In this document: piece after piece, positions 17,089 through 26,935 of the stretch
Numbering within the stretch: the first letter of the stretch is position 1
Layout: each line of letters begins with the position of its first letter
DNA from: Bacteroides sp. MSB163
Lineage (GTDB): Bacteria; Bacteroidota; Bacteroidia; Bacteroidales; Bacteroidaceae
Assembly: GCF_036416795.1 (NCBI RefSeq)
Contig: NZ_CP143867.1
Span: forward strand, 1,302,001-1,366,000
Reading direction: 5' to 3'
DNA: 64,000 nucleotides
Position numbers and translations under genes: made by a program
The notes under the pieces: generated by a model
The model's database searches: none
Told to the model about the DNA's origin: nothing
The model's input: the letters and a program-made list of their open reading frames with translations, nothing else

Positions 17089-19635
17089 TTACTTTTCACC
17101 CCAGCAAACGGATTGCAGGAACCATGTTGCCTGCTCGCTCTTCAAACCCTGCCGTTCCAATACTGAAGGCAATTCATGATAACTCTTCCAGAAATCAGCG
17201 ATCAAAGCGGTCATTTCAGACGGAGCATACATCACAGCCTCATTCAAACTACCCATTCTACCGAACTCTTCTTTGAAGACAATATACGAATTACGATACT
17301 TCAGTTGTTCCATAGACCGGGCTACTCTTTTGGATGCCCCTAAAAGTCCGTTCATATCCACCTTCCCGGACGGATAAACGATCTTAATCACTTTTTCCTG
17401 GTTACAAGGCAATTCCGGCAAATCTACCAGCAATGCAAAGTCTTCAGCCGAATATCTGTATTCTGTCGGAACTCCATTTACCGTGACGGACTGGGGAAGC
17501 AGGGATGAAAGCACTTTCACCGTGAACGGACGGACAAGAGGCATTTCTTTATAGCCACCTTCGCGCTTGCCGATAACAATCGTTTGCTCATTACCACTAC
17601 GGGCAGAAGTCAGCTTAGTTACGGCATACTCGGATGCATAATTCTTATCATTTCCGTTATCTTCATACAAATTAAATGCCGTTGTACCGCTTCCACCGGG
17701 AAACACCGTCACCGCTATCTCTTCGTCATTACCGTTAAGGTCCATCACGTTCTCCAGATACAAAGGAAGTATGGCACCCGCCTTTACATAAATTGGATAT
17801 TCATCAATAGCGAAAGAGCGTTCTACAATCCGGTTACCTTCCAGTAAAGCTCCCGTATGCCATTCGTACCATTCTCCTTCCGGCAACCATACACGTACCT
17901 GTGCATAACCATCCTTGGCCGGAGTAGTGACCGGTGCAACCAGAACGTCATCTCCAAACATATACTCATTGCCAAAGTCATAAGCTTCTTTGTTCTCCGG
18001 ATAATCATAATACATCGGACGGCAAAGAGACAATCCGTCATCATACCCCTTACGAGCCATGGTGTAGATATAAGGAGCCATCACATAGCGTTGGCGAATC
18101 GTTTCACGGATAATATCACAATATTCCTTGTCGAACACCCAGGGTTCTTTATTCAGCTTAGCCCCTTTCTGGGAGTGGGTACGCATAATCGGACTTAATG
18201 CTCCGAATTGTAACCAGCGGGTATACATTTCGGGATCTATCTGGCTACCGATATGTCCGCCCAGGTCATGACTCCAGTAACCGTACAACACGTTGGAAGC
18301 TGTAGAATTGAAATAGGGTTGGAAATCAAGTGACTTCCATGAAATCACAGCATCACCCGAGAATCCGACCTGATAACGATGGTTTCCCAATCCTCCCCAG
18401 CGGTGGTAGAGCATCGGACGTGTCTCCCGACGTTGCTCCATATCGCTGAAAAATGCATAGTTAATCCACCAGGTATTACTCAGATTCTTCATCTTTGAAT
18501 CGAACATTCCCTGCTGCCAGTCCAGCCACCAGAAGTCCACTCCGTCTTTTTCCATGGGAGCCAGGATATTCTTGAACATATTCTTCATGAACTTCTTATC
18601 TGAATTTATCCAAGGGATCGTCTGTTTTGTAGCCGGGTCTACACCCATGTCCTTAGCCATCTCCGGATATTTCTCTTCATAAGCGGCCACTCCGTCTGCA
18701 GGATGCAGGTTGAGTGTCACTTTCACGTTATTCTGTTTCAGGTATTTCAAGAACCCCTGAGGATTCGGAAATAAGTCCCTGTTCCAGGTCCAGCCTGTCC
18801 AGCCTCCCTTACCTTTCTCGGTATAATGCCAGTCCATATCCACCACTAACACGTCCAAAGGTATCTGATAAGTATGAAAATTATCGATCAGATTACGGAA
18901 CTCTTTATCAGAATACAGCCAATAACGCGACCACCAATAGCCAAATGCGTAACGGGGAGGCAACGGCATCTTGCCGGCAAAAAGAGTATAGTCTTTCAAG
19001 GCCTGTTTATAGTCATGCCCGTAAGCCATGAAGTACCAGTCTTGCCCTTCATTAGCGGGGCGTTCCTTAGCCCAGTCCCAGTCCGGATCATTATCAAACA
19101 AAAGTCCGCGGGAATCGTCAATGAGCGACCAGCCATCGGTTGCCAACAGGCCGTCTTCCAGTTTCAGTTTATCCCCTTTCTTCGTATCAGACACCCAAGT
19201 TTGAGTCTGTATATCACCGTCCATCCCATCAAGAGTACGATATGTGCCTTTCAGATTGCCTTTCTGCTGCATTCCGGGCTTCCAGGTGAAGGGGAATGCC
19301 CCCTTTACAGCTCCGATTATCAGATTATCGCTCGTAAACCGCCCACTGTCTTTTTTATAACGCATTTTCATCTTGGAGGTGGTTATTTCAATCCATGCCC
19401 CCCTTGTCTTCAGTTTGTAATCAACCTGCGGATATAAACGGTCTACAGCAATAAAAGACTTGTCGTCTACAAATTTTCCATCCGGAGCATACTCCAAACG
19501 GAGCGTTCCATCCGATATGACCGTAAACCGTACATTGTTATCAGTATAAGCAATATTCTGCTGTTCACCCTGCGCTTGCAGTGACAACAGGACACCCTGC
19601 AAAATGCAAAGGATAAGTATCAACTTCTTCATCAT
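17089..19635 (-). CDS. GH31 family alpha-glycosidase
   Basis: A retaining alpha-glycosidase of family GH31 (alpha-glucosidase, alpha-xylosidase or alpha-galactosidase type). I place the start at the double ATG at 19630-19635, because MMKKLILILCILQGVLLSLQA is a signal peptide; an ATG at 19683 would add 16 residues that do not fit. Domains in order are an N-terminal beta-sandwich (to about 230), a TIM barrel with the nucleophile in VDFWWLDWQQG and the acid/base in VGFSGDAVISW, a proximal beta domain (VAPVTTPAKDGYAQVRVWLP), and a DUF5110-like domain. A helical tail of about 90 residues follows, longer than in typical GH31. It is in unit 2, 73 bp after GH115. Confidence 0.9.
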   Translation of the reverse strand: MMKKLILILCILQGVLLSLQAQGEQQNIAYTDNNVRFTVISDGTLRLEYAPDGKFVDDKSFIAVDRLYPQVDYKLKTRGAWIEITTSKMKMRYKKDSGRFTSDNLIIGAVKGAFPFTWKPGMQQKGNLKGTYRTLDGMDGDIQTQTWVSDTKKGDKLKLEDGLLATDGWSLIDDSRGLLFDNDPDWDWAKERPANEGQDWYFMAYGHDYKQALKDYTLFAGKMPLPPRYAFGYWWSRYWLYSDKEFRNLIDNFHTYQIPLDVLVVDMDWHYTEKGKGGWTGWTWNRDLFPNPQGFLKYLKQNNVKVTLNLHPADGVAAYEEKYPEMAKDMGVDPATKQTIPWINSDKKFMKNMFKNILAPMEKDGVDFWWLDWQQGMFDSKMKNLSNTWWINYAFFSDMEQRRETRPMLYHRWGGLGNHRYQVGFSGDAVISWKSLDFQPYFNSTASNVLYGYWSHDLGGHIGSQIDPEMYTRWLQFGALSPIMRTHSQKGAKLNKEPWVFDKEYCDIIRETIRQRYVMAPYIYTMARKGYDDGLSLCRPMYYDYPENKEAYDFGNEYMFGDDVLVAPVTTPAKDGYAQVRVWLPEGEWYEWHTGALLEGNRIVERSFAIDEYPIYVKAGAILPLYLENVMDLNGNDEEIAVTVFPGGSGTTAFNLYEDNGNDKNYASEYAVTKLTSARSGNEQTIVIGKREGGYKEMPLVRPFTVKVLSSLLPQSVTVNGVPTEYRYSAEDFALLVDLPELPCNQEKVIKIVYPSGKVDMNGLLGASKRVARSMEQLKYRNSYIVFKEEFGRMGSLNEAVMYAPSEMTALIADFWKSYHELPSVLERQGLKSEQATWFLQSVCWGEK

Positions 19636-19708
19636 GGTACTATTGATTTTAAAGAATTTCCAGCTATTCAAGCAAGGAAGCAATTCTATTCACCGTTCAC
19701 AATGGCTT

Positions 19709-22681
19709 TTATTTAGCAACCTCTTGTTCGTTTCTGGTAGGTTGCGGTCCCATATAGGAACGCTTCATACCGCCAAAGTCCAACACAACCTTTTGCAGAA
19801 CTGTTCCAGCATCTCCACAGATGATTTTCACCGTATGCTTACCCGGTTTATCGATATGGAGAGTGGTCTTGTTGATTCTGCAATTCTTCAATACGCTTTC
19901 ATACCATATCTGTGCATATTCGAAAGAAGAAGTAGATGGAGTCATTACCGGACCTTCGTCTATACATACACCATATTTGGTTTCAACATTCGTTGCTTCA
20001 TGTCCGGCATATCCTCTGTCCTTGCTGATGGGGAATGTAGGCAGCACATACGTATAAACATCTACTGATCCCTGCTCAAACGTATAGAAATCATATTCCA
20101 GGCGCGGTGTATTACGTCCTGCGGTACGTTGTGCCGGAGCGATAGGATTACCCAACTGTACAGCTGTATTCTCGCATCCCAGGTTCGGAATCATAATCAT
20201 CTTAATGGCATCACTCTCCACTTTACGGTGGAAACTTGCCGCATCTATCGAAACATATCCGTTGTTTTCAACGAACAGCGTATCCATTTCGGCCAATGAA
20301 GGAGAGGTAGGGTTAAAGACGGAGATATAGACACTTTCCTTCTCACCACGATCAGAAGTGATATCCAGTGTTCCGAGTATTCTTTCACCGGCAGGAACCT
20401 TCGCCCAGTCGATAGAAACTTCAATACGATCTTCAGTAGCTGTCTCTCCAGATTTCTTGCTAACCAAAATCCAGTCATTTGTTACAGCAGCTTTCCATTT
20501 CAGCGGAGTAGCGCCCTTGTTGAATACATCTACATAATAGGACTGGCGCAAGTAAGTGTTAAAACATGGCAATGAGTGGAAACTCTGAAGGCCTTTCAGC
20601 ACAGCTTCACCTTCGGCCATTACGCCTAAAGAAGCAGTAGGCGCCAATTCAACGTCTCTCAATTTCGGAAGTTCAAAATAAGCAGCGGCAAATCCCTGTT
20701 TCATCGTCATCACATGATCCCACTTACCGCCAAGCAACGAGTTATAGCCGTTGGTAATTACTTCCAGACTGTCGTAACAGGCTTTCGCTGATTTCTCCAG
20801 TTCTTTGGTTGATGCTCTCTGCTGAATAGAATACCAGCGGTTTCTTTGTCCGTCCAGTATCATTCTGTTCAACAATTCGCACCCTTTCACCGGATAATAC
20901 AGTGACTGGTAGAAACATGCTTTTTGTTTCTCGTCCGACATATTGTTCAGGATCTTCTCTACGGTGCTTCCAATACGGCGGTATTCATTCAAACGATTGT
21001 CTACCTCACGATAGTTGGTAAGTGAGAAATCCGTATCCGTATTCCGTTCTCTCCCATGCTTATCAGTAGTCCATTGGTAACCCCACCCCATAAATTCGGG
21101 CTTACGTGCGAAAGCCAGCTTATAGAAAGAATTAACCACATCCTGATATTCGTTACGGTATTGGTCGCCCAACATACCACACAACCATTCAGTACGGTAG
21201 TTGGCTGCCCTTTCAAAGTTAAAAGCATCAATATCGAAAGCCATTGTCAGGAAATAATCTACAGCGAACTCACAGGATTTGATATCACCGGCATTCAGCA
21301 ACCAGATGCGATCCGCCGTTGCATCATACGCTTTACGAAGTTCTTCATACATCAATGTAGGAGAAACCGTGTTCATCCAAAGATGATCGTGAGGCTTGCC
21401 AAGATAAGAAGAATGGTAGTACACACCCGAACGACCCGAACGTTTCTGTTCCTTCGGACTGCTCAAACGTTTCATATAACCATAGTTGTCATCCGGCCAG
21501 ATAATTGTTACGTCATCCGGTAATTCCAGACCTTCGTCATATACATCCAGCACTTCTTTATAGGGAGTAAATGCTTGGGGAATCTCTTCACCCGGTTTAC
21601 CGATGGCATCAATCAACATCTGTCTTTGGGCCATCAGAGCCTCCTGAAGCATATCTTTCCGGTCGCCCATATCATTGCTTGCATTCATGGCTCTGTCATG
21701 CAGTCCGCGCAATGCCAGCGTATATACATTTTCAAAGGGAGCACATTCCTTCACGCGTGCATTCAACACGCTGTCTACACCTTTTTTATTATTGATGTAG
21801 TCCCACTCACCCATTTTATCACGTTTCCATTCACTTGCGGTATTAAACAATAACGGTTCACAATGAGAAGAACCCATGATGATGGCAAAGCGGTCTGCAA
21901 CCACTCTGTTCTCGGGAATGCGGTGAAATGCCATAGACGCATCGTGCATGGCCGGACACAAATAGTTGGCCTGGAGACGGAGCAACAGTTCGCAAACCTT
22001 AGCGTAAGTCCGGGGACCGAAGTTACCCACTTCTTTCTCGAAGTTTCTCTTAGACCAACGGTAGAGGCCCCAGTCTTCATCATTGATGAAAATACCTCTG
22101 TACTTCACAGTAGGCTCTTTAGATATATATTTATCTACTTTCAGGTGTAACTGATCCTTCTTTACAATGGGAGCGTCTGCCCACCAGTACCAGGGAGATA
22201 CACCGATAGTTCTCGACACAGACAACAATCCGTAAGCAGCACCTCTGCGGTCGCTACCCACAATAACCAATGCCTTGTCTACACCAGGAAGCGGATTACG
22301 AACGAGCTGTACCAGATAGCTTTCCCAACGATTCTTCAAAGGTTCCACATCCAGTTTCTTCTTTGCAATCATCTGGTCAATCCATTCATTATGCCCCAAG
22401 GTTCCGACAATAATACAATTCTTCTGAGGAGCTTCCTTGGTAGTAGCAACGCCTAGGATTTGTCCACTCACCTCTTTCACATCATTCGCAAATAGTCCCG
22501 CCGTTGTTTTTACAACTTCAAAATCTTGTGCGTCATAGTACACGCAGGCTTTATCCTTCTTGCCTACGAGACTGAATACGTTGGGTCCACTACTATTTTG
22601 CGATAGCGAAACCTGAGCCAACGCCACTGAAGAACTCAGCAGCAACATGCCTCCTAATAAAACAGATTTAAAAATACTCAT
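19709..22681 (-). CDS. GH115 family alpha-glucuronidase
   Basis: A 990-residue periplasmic enzyme of GH115, which removes terminal alpha-linked (4-O-methyl-)glucuronic acid from xylan or arabinogalactan chains. The signal peptide ends near ALAQ (residue 23). Family motifs are plain: VSPWYWWADAPI, YRGIFINDEDWGL, MGSSHCEPLL, WPDDNYGYMKRLSS, GVYYHSSYLGKPHDHLW and WLLNAGDIKSCEFAVDYFL. Length and motif order match full-length members including the C-terminal beta domain. Its presence is the best clue that the target glycan carries glucuronic acid side groups. It lies 25 bp after the second GH105 gene in unit 2. Confidence 0.95.
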   Translation of the reverse strand: MSIFKSVLLGGMLLLSSSVALAQVSLSQNSSGPNVFSLVGKKDKACVYYDAQDFEVVKTTAGLFANDVKEVSGQILGVATTKEAPQKNCIIVGTLGHNEWIDQMIAKKKLDVEPLKNRWESYLVQLVRNPLPGVDKALVIVGSDRRGAAYGLLSVSRTIGVSPWYWWADAPIVKKDQLHLKVDKYISKEPTVKYRGIFINDEDWGLYRWSKRNFEKEVGNFGPRTYAKVCELLLRLQANYLCPAMHDASMAFHRIPENRVVADRFAIIMGSSHCEPLLFNTASEWKRDKMGEWDYINNKKGVDSVLNARVKECAPFENVYTLALRGLHDRAMNASNDMGDRKDMLQEALMAQRQMLIDAIGKPGEEIPQAFTPYKEVLDVYDEGLELPDDVTIIWPDDNYGYMKRLSSPKEQKRSGRSGVYYHSSYLGKPHDHLWMNTVSPTLMYEELRKAYDATADRIWLLNAGDIKSCEFAVDYFLTMAFDIDAFNFERAANYRTEWLCGMLGDQYRNEYQDVVNSFYKLAFARKPEFMGWGYQWTTDKHGRERNTDTDFSLTNYREVDNRLNEYRRIGSTVEKILNNMSDEKQKACFYQSLYYPVKGCELLNRMILDGQRNRWYSIQQRASTKELEKSAKACYDSLEVITNGYNSLLGGKWDHVMTMKQGFAAAYFELPKLRDVELAPTASLGVMAEGEAVLKGLQSFHSLPCFNTYLRQSYYVDVFNKGATPLKWKAAVTNDWILVSKKSGETATEDRIEVSIDWAKVPAGERILGTLDITSDRGEKESVYISVFNPTSPSLAEMDTLFVENNGYVSIDAASFHRKVESDAIKMIMIPNLGCENTAVQLGNPIAPAQRTAGRNTPRLEYDFYTFEQGSVDVYTYVLPTFPISKDRGYAGHEATNVETKYGVCIDEGPVMTPSTSSFEYAQIWYESVLKNCRINKTTLHIDKPGKHTVKIICGDAGTVLQKVVLDFGGMKRSYMGPQPTRNEQEVAK

Positions 22682-22706
22682 GGTTTATTTATTGATAATT
22701 TATAAG

Positions 22707-23813
22707 TTACTTCTCCATCAGGGCAACCACACACCAAAGGTAAGGTCCTTGTGCATGAAAATCACCGGTACGGCGCGGACGGTCATAATAGTATTGCTTG
22801 TCGTTCTTCTTGTTGGTACCGACACAGATTTCTCTCACCTGATTTTTTTCGGTAAGGTAAGTCACCAAAGCCATCCATGCCTTGCGGGCTGCCGGAGCAT
22901 ATTCTTTGGCATCCAACCATCCGTTCTTTACACCTGTAATAAAAGCGAAAGTAAACATGGCAGAACCCGATGTTTCAGTCCAGCATTCAGGATCATCGAG
23001 CAACTGATTCCACAGACCTTCCGGATTCTGATATTCCTTCAGACTTTTCATCATAGTCAGGTAACCTTCCATAATGCGGGGACGGTCTTTGTGCTTCTTG
23101 GGCAAATAACGAAGTAATTCTGCCATACCTGCTGCCATCCATCCGTTTCCGCGTCCCCAATAGAAAGGCACATCCGGTGCATGATAGAAGAGACCGTTGG
23201 GACGTTGCAATTCATCCAGATACATCACCATCTCTTTGGCTGCACGATCTATATATTTGCTATCATTGGTCACTTTGTAGGCATGTGTCTGTACAATGGT
23301 AATCATGTACATATCGTCAATCCAAAGACGTGTTTGCCACGAATAGCCCTTCTCTGCCCATTCCTTCTCACTTGGTTTGGCATCTTCGGGAACTTCCCAT
23401 TGGGTATCGGCATAAGGCAATCCCAGTTCTTTGTAGCGTTCATCCTTCGTCACCCAATAAAGCTCCAGAGGCAAACTTCCGAACATATTCAGATCGACAT
23501 GATTCTTGATGGGCAACAACTCCTTTTCGGTAGTAAACAGATGCTCAAATCTGGCTTGCAAAAGTTTGATGAGCGCTTTGTCTTTGGCCGCCGCCGCATA
23601 TTTAAGAGAACCGTTCCAATAGAAGGTTTCAGGATAACCAATCCATTTTCCGGCATGCAATGCATGTTTCTCGGTTACAAAACGGTAGGCAATACGTCTG
23701 CCGATTTCATCGGGAGTATACCCTTCGGGAAAATTCTTCAGAAGACTAGTCTGAGCGATTAGCAACTGGAAAGATGATAATAAAAATAATAATGCGAATA
23801 CTTTCTTGTACAT
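22707..23813 (-). CDS. GH105 unsaturated uronyl hydrolase (copy 1)
   Basis: A 368-residue (alpha/alpha)6 barrel of GH105. This family hydrates and releases 4,5-unsaturated galacturonic or glucuronic acid from the ends made by polysaccharide lyases. A signal peptide covers residues 1-20. The motif TRLWIDDMYMITIVQTHAY places the catalytic Asp near 166-167, and FYHAPDVPFYWGRGNGWMAAGMAE carries the substrate-binding His/Trp/Arg residues. It is a close paralogue of the GH105 at 29708-30811, and the two bracket GH2, the FAD oxidoreductase and the GH130-like gene. No lyase is encoded in the window to supply unsaturated ends. Confidence 0.92.
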   Translation of the reverse strand: MYKKVFALLFLLSSFQLLIAQTSLLKNFPEGYTPDEIGRRIAYRFVTEKHALHAGKWIGYPETFYWNGSLKYAAAAKDKALIKLLQARFEHLFTTEKELLPIKNHVDLNMFGSLPLELYWVTKDERYKELGLPYADTQWEVPEDAKPSEKEWAEKGYSWQTRLWIDDMYMITIVQTHAYKVTNDSKYIDRAAKEMVMYLDELQRPNGLFYHAPDVPFYWGRGNGWMAAGMAELLRYLPKKHKDRPRIMEGYLTMMKSLKEYQNPEGLWNQLLDDPECWTETSGSAMFTFAFITGVKNGWLDAKEYAPAARKAWMALVTYLTEKNQVREICVGTNKKNDKQYYYDRPRRTGDFHAQGPYLWCVVALMEK

Positions 23814-23877
23814 AACAATTTGAATTCTATCTATTAAACATTACAATAATTTACTTTCTCTGGAATATCCGTTGATA

Positions 23878-25047
23878 TTACTTCACTTTCAATAGTTTCT
23901 TGGTGTCGTCGCACACGGCTACCGCCACTTTGGAGTCTGCACAGCCGTAATAAAGATATAACTTCTTCTTATAATAGGCCAATCCTTCGATAAACACGGT
24001 TCCGTCCTTATACTGCCCACTCTTCTCAAAAGAAGCTTCGGGCATGAAAAAAGGCTTGTCTAAACGCCCCAATACTTTATAAGGATCTTTGGAATCAAGC
24101 AGGAGCTGACCAGCACAATAAGCACCTGCCGGATAATTTGCATCGCCTCTCTTTTTATCATTCTTACCATTATACATCAATACGATGCCTTGTTTGGTAC
24201 GAATAGCAGGAGGACCACATTCAGTCATCTGGCTGTCGAAGTATCCGTTACGCGGCCTGGCTATTTTCAACAATTCGTTGTTCTCATCCAGCACAGGATA
24301 CCAGTCTGTAAGATTGTCGGAAGTAGCTGCATGCACGGCATATTCTCCCCAATACATGAAGTACTTACCATCTACTTTATCGATAACCAGTTTCCCACCT
24401 TTCACCTTGGTAAGCATAGAGGCTGACTTGGTAGCAATTCTGGCGAAACGCCCGTCATACGCTTTTTCAAAAGCAAGACCGTGCTTGGTCCAGTTCTTCA
24501 AATCTCTGGAAGTAGCTACCGCAAGACGGGGAGTCTTCCGGTTCCACGCCGTATAAAGCATCACGTATAATCCGTCTTCGGTCATTGCCACTCGCGGATC
24601 TTCACAACCACCCGGACACTCTATACTCTCAAATTCATCTCCACCGGGGAAAAGTACCGGGCTGTCGAATCTCTTCATAGTTACTCCATCCACGCTTTCG
24701 GCATACCCGATACGGGAAGTTCTCTTCCCGATGCCTTGTGCCGAGTTATCTTCAGCACGATAGAGCACGACAATCTTTCCATCTTTCACGGTGGCAGCAG
24801 GATTGAAAATATCACTTTCCTCCCACTTCACCTGTTCCTTGCACATCGGACAATAGAAAGAGGTAGGCTGTGGAGTGAGTACAGGATTGACACCTTCAGG
24901 ACGATGGAATGGGCCAATTACCCAGTTCTCCTGTTCTTTCTTATCGGTATCATCTGAAGAAGGCAGAGTAGAAAAACTACTCAATGACAGCACTCCTATC
25001 AAACCGACTATGAGTTTTAACTTCATCTTAATATCTATGTTTCGCAT
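23878..25047 (-). CDS. GH130-like glycosidase/phosphorylase family protein
   Basis: A secreted five-bladed beta-propeller of the GH43/GH130 group, 389 residues, with GH130-like landmarks: DIFNPAATVKDGKIVVLYRA, FPGGDEFESIECPGGCEDPRV and YFDSQMTECGPPAI. GH130 enzymes are mannoside phosphorylases or hydrolases, but this branch carries a signal peptide, so hydrolysis rather than phosphorolysis is more likely. The substrate is unknown. A CPMC motif in the N-terminal region is unusual. An internal ATG at 25024-25026 (MKLKLIVGLIGVLSL) gives a cleaner signal peptide and may be the true start. It lies between the FAD oxidoreductase and GH105 copy 1. Confidence 0.75.
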   Translation of the reverse strand: MRNIDIKMKLKLIVGLIGVLSLSSFSTLPSSDDTDKKEQENWVIGPFHRPEGVNPVLTPQPTSFYCPMCKEQVKWEESDIFNPAATVKDGKIVVLYRAEDNSAQGIGKRTSRIGYAESVDGVTMKRFDSPVLFPGGDEFESIECPGGCEDPRVAMTEDGLYVMLYTAWNRKTPRLAVATSRDLKNWTKHGLAFEKAYDGRFARIATKSASMLTKVKGGKLVIDKVDGKYFMYWGEYAVHAATSDNLTDWYPVLDENNELLKIARPRNGYFDSQMTECGPPAIRTKQGIVLMYNGKNDKKRGDANYPAGAYCAGQLLLDSKDPYKVLGRLDKPFFMPEASFEKSGQYKDGTVFIEGLAYYKKKLYLYYGCADSKVAVAVCDDTKKLLKVK

Positions 25048-25063
25048 GGTTAAAGTTATCGTT

Positions 25064-26926
25064 TTATTGACGAATATGTTTATAAATCTCGGTCAATACT
25101 TCCAATCTGGTTGTTTTTCCGGGAACAGCCCGGGGCTTAAACCCACATAGTGTACTCCAGTCCTGCAATGTCTTTTCATCGACCGTTCCTTGCAAATCCG
25201 CATCCCATCCGGGCAAATACCCCCTCAATCCCATATATTGAGCTAAATGGAAATCAGGGTCTCCCGGACGCAAGTCACGAAAATAAATCAGCGTTGCTTT
25301 CTGATCGATCAGCAGATCCTGCAACATGGACATATCCACATCCTGCACAGCCACTTTACAATCAATAGCCAGTGAAGCAGCGATACCTGCCGCCTGCCCC
25401 AATGCCATCCAACATGGCTCCATACGCAATGTGGAGAATCCGATATGCGAACCGGATACAGGTACAGGTAATAGCAGATTATCTACATTCCGGGGTAGAA
25501 TCACGCCCAAGGGCACCGTATACACTGCTGTAGGGTAGCTGATGAATCCATCCAAATGTACTCTTCCGGCTTCCCGCTTTCTGGCAGCATGCGAATCGAG
25601 TGCATAATGGCTGGCTGTCACGCTACTGCCATGCAAAGGCGGGCGTTTGCCCGGTGCAGTGGGTAAAGCGTCCTTAGCAGTAAAGAAGTAAACTCCTTCA
25701 AAGCGTCTTCCTTCACGTACATAGACCTGGCGGGGAAAATATTCATTATCCTGATATTCGTCTTTAGCCAATCCCCATTCTAGCATTGCTTTACGGAAAT
25801 GCTCCGGCAATTCCGGATCATTCTGGGCAAACCAGAATAAACCCAATGTATAATCTTTCAGACGTTTGGCAAACTTATCCCTCCACTCCCAGGAAGAAGT
25901 AGGCCAAGGCCAGTTCTCTTCCGGCAGATCAGTAGAGATAAATGCAGCATGCTGATTATTGCCATCTGTCTTCTGATTAGGCAGTTTCACGATACTGCTC
26001 AGTTTTCTGATTCCCCAACTGTCTCCTGGAAGCTTAGTCTGGTTGCCGCCAGCAATATGACGACGGTTTTCTTCCATCATTTCACCGGTCACTTTCAGCA
26101 TGGCCCGTTGAGTATTCTTTCCGGTCCATACATCTTCAATCAGTGAAACATATTCGTTCCTGTTATACGATGCCGGCTTCGGAAAGAGAATACGATTATC
26201 AGGATCATTAGTCAGGCAAAGGCGATAGTTATATGCCTGGACTGCATTATCAGACTCTCCTGTGCTGCCACTGGCTGGCTGGCTTTTCCAGTATTCATAG
26301 GTTCTTCCAGCTCCGGGTTCTCCGAATTCGGCTTTGCTTTCCCTACCTACGCGGAAAGGCACACCTGCCGCAGCACCCAGATCACCTTCATAAGTGGCAT
26401 CCACAAAGATGTCACCCTGATAAAGTTCTTTCTCTCCATTTTCACGATTCAGTATACAGATGCTTTCAATGCGCCCGTTTCTGAGAGTGATATTCTGATC
26501 TTCAGCATCGAACTGCCGCATAAGAAGCACGGTAATCTTATCCTTATGTTCGTTCAGCATATCCTGATAGATAGAGGCTGCAACAGACGGTTCGAAATGA
26601 AAGCCGTCACTGCAATCCTTCAGCTGCTGAGAGTTCTTTCCATACCGTTCTGTATAGTATTGCTTGATTCTGGAAGTAAACTCCATGAACAGACCGGTAG
26701 TTGCCTCCCGGGTAGCAATATCAGTAGCTCCCAGTCCGTTGGCCGGAAGTCCTCCAATATGTTGGGTACGTTCCAAAATAACCGAGGTCTTGCCTTGCCG
26801 GGCCGCTGCAATCGCCGCCATTATGCCACCGGGATTACCGCCTACCACCACAATATCAAAATGATTTTGAGCGGATATCCCCCAGCTGAGCAGCAACAAA
26901 ACAGTAAGAAAATGAAATCTCTTCAC
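25064..26926 (-). CDS. Secreted FAD-dependent oxidoreductase of PUL type
   Basis: A 620-residue flavoprotein with a signal peptide (residues 1-19) and an N-terminal dinucleotide-binding motif VVGGNPGGIMAAIAAARQG, then ILERTQHIGGLPANGL. This is the PF12831-type FAD oxidoreductase often found in Bacteroides PULs. A second FAD-contact segment is seen near GFSTLRMEPCWMALGQAAGI. Family members are thought to oxidise a sugar or deoxysugar in the periplasm, but the reaction is not established. It starts 9 bp after the GH2 stop, inside unit 2. Confidence 0.85.
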   Translation of the reverse strand: MKRFHFLTVLLLLSWGISAQNHFDIVVVGGNPGGIMAAIAAARQGKTSVILERTQHIGGLPANGLGATDIATREATTGLFMEFTSRIKQYYTERYGKNSQQLKDCSDGFHFEPSVAASIYQDMLNEHKDKITVLLMRQFDAEDQNITLRNGRIESICILNRENGEKELYQGDIFVDATYEGDLGAAAGVPFRVGRESKAEFGEPGAGRTYEYWKSQPASGSTGESDNAVQAYNYRLCLTNDPDNRILFPKPASYNRNEYVSLIEDVWTGKNTQRAMLKVTGEMMEENRRHIAGGNQTKLPGDSWGIRKLSSIVKLPNQKTDGNNQHAAFISTDLPEENWPWPTSSWEWRDKFAKRLKDYTLGLFWFAQNDPELPEHFRKAMLEWGLAKDEYQDNEYFPRQVYVREGRRFEGVYFFTAKDALPTAPGKRPPLHGSSVTASHYALDSHAARKREAGRVHLDGFISYPTAVYTVPLGVILPRNVDNLLLPVPVSGSHIGFSTLRMEPCWMALGQAAGIAASLAIDCKVAVQDVDMSMLQDLLIDQKATLIYFRDLRPGDPDFHLAQYMGLRGYLPGWDADLQGTVDEKTLQDWSTLCGFKPRAVPGKTTRLEVLTEIYKHIRQ

Positions 26927-26935
26927 GTCATTTTT

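Noticed and set aside
17060..17092. Inverted repeat AGTAACTCC / GGAGTTACT overlapping the GH31 stop codon, as a terminator
   Set aside because: It overlaps the stop codon and has no T-run on the minus strand; too weak to call.
19636..19683. GH31 start at the ATG at 19683
   Set aside because: It adds 16 residues before a clean signal peptide that begins at the double ATG at 19630-19635.
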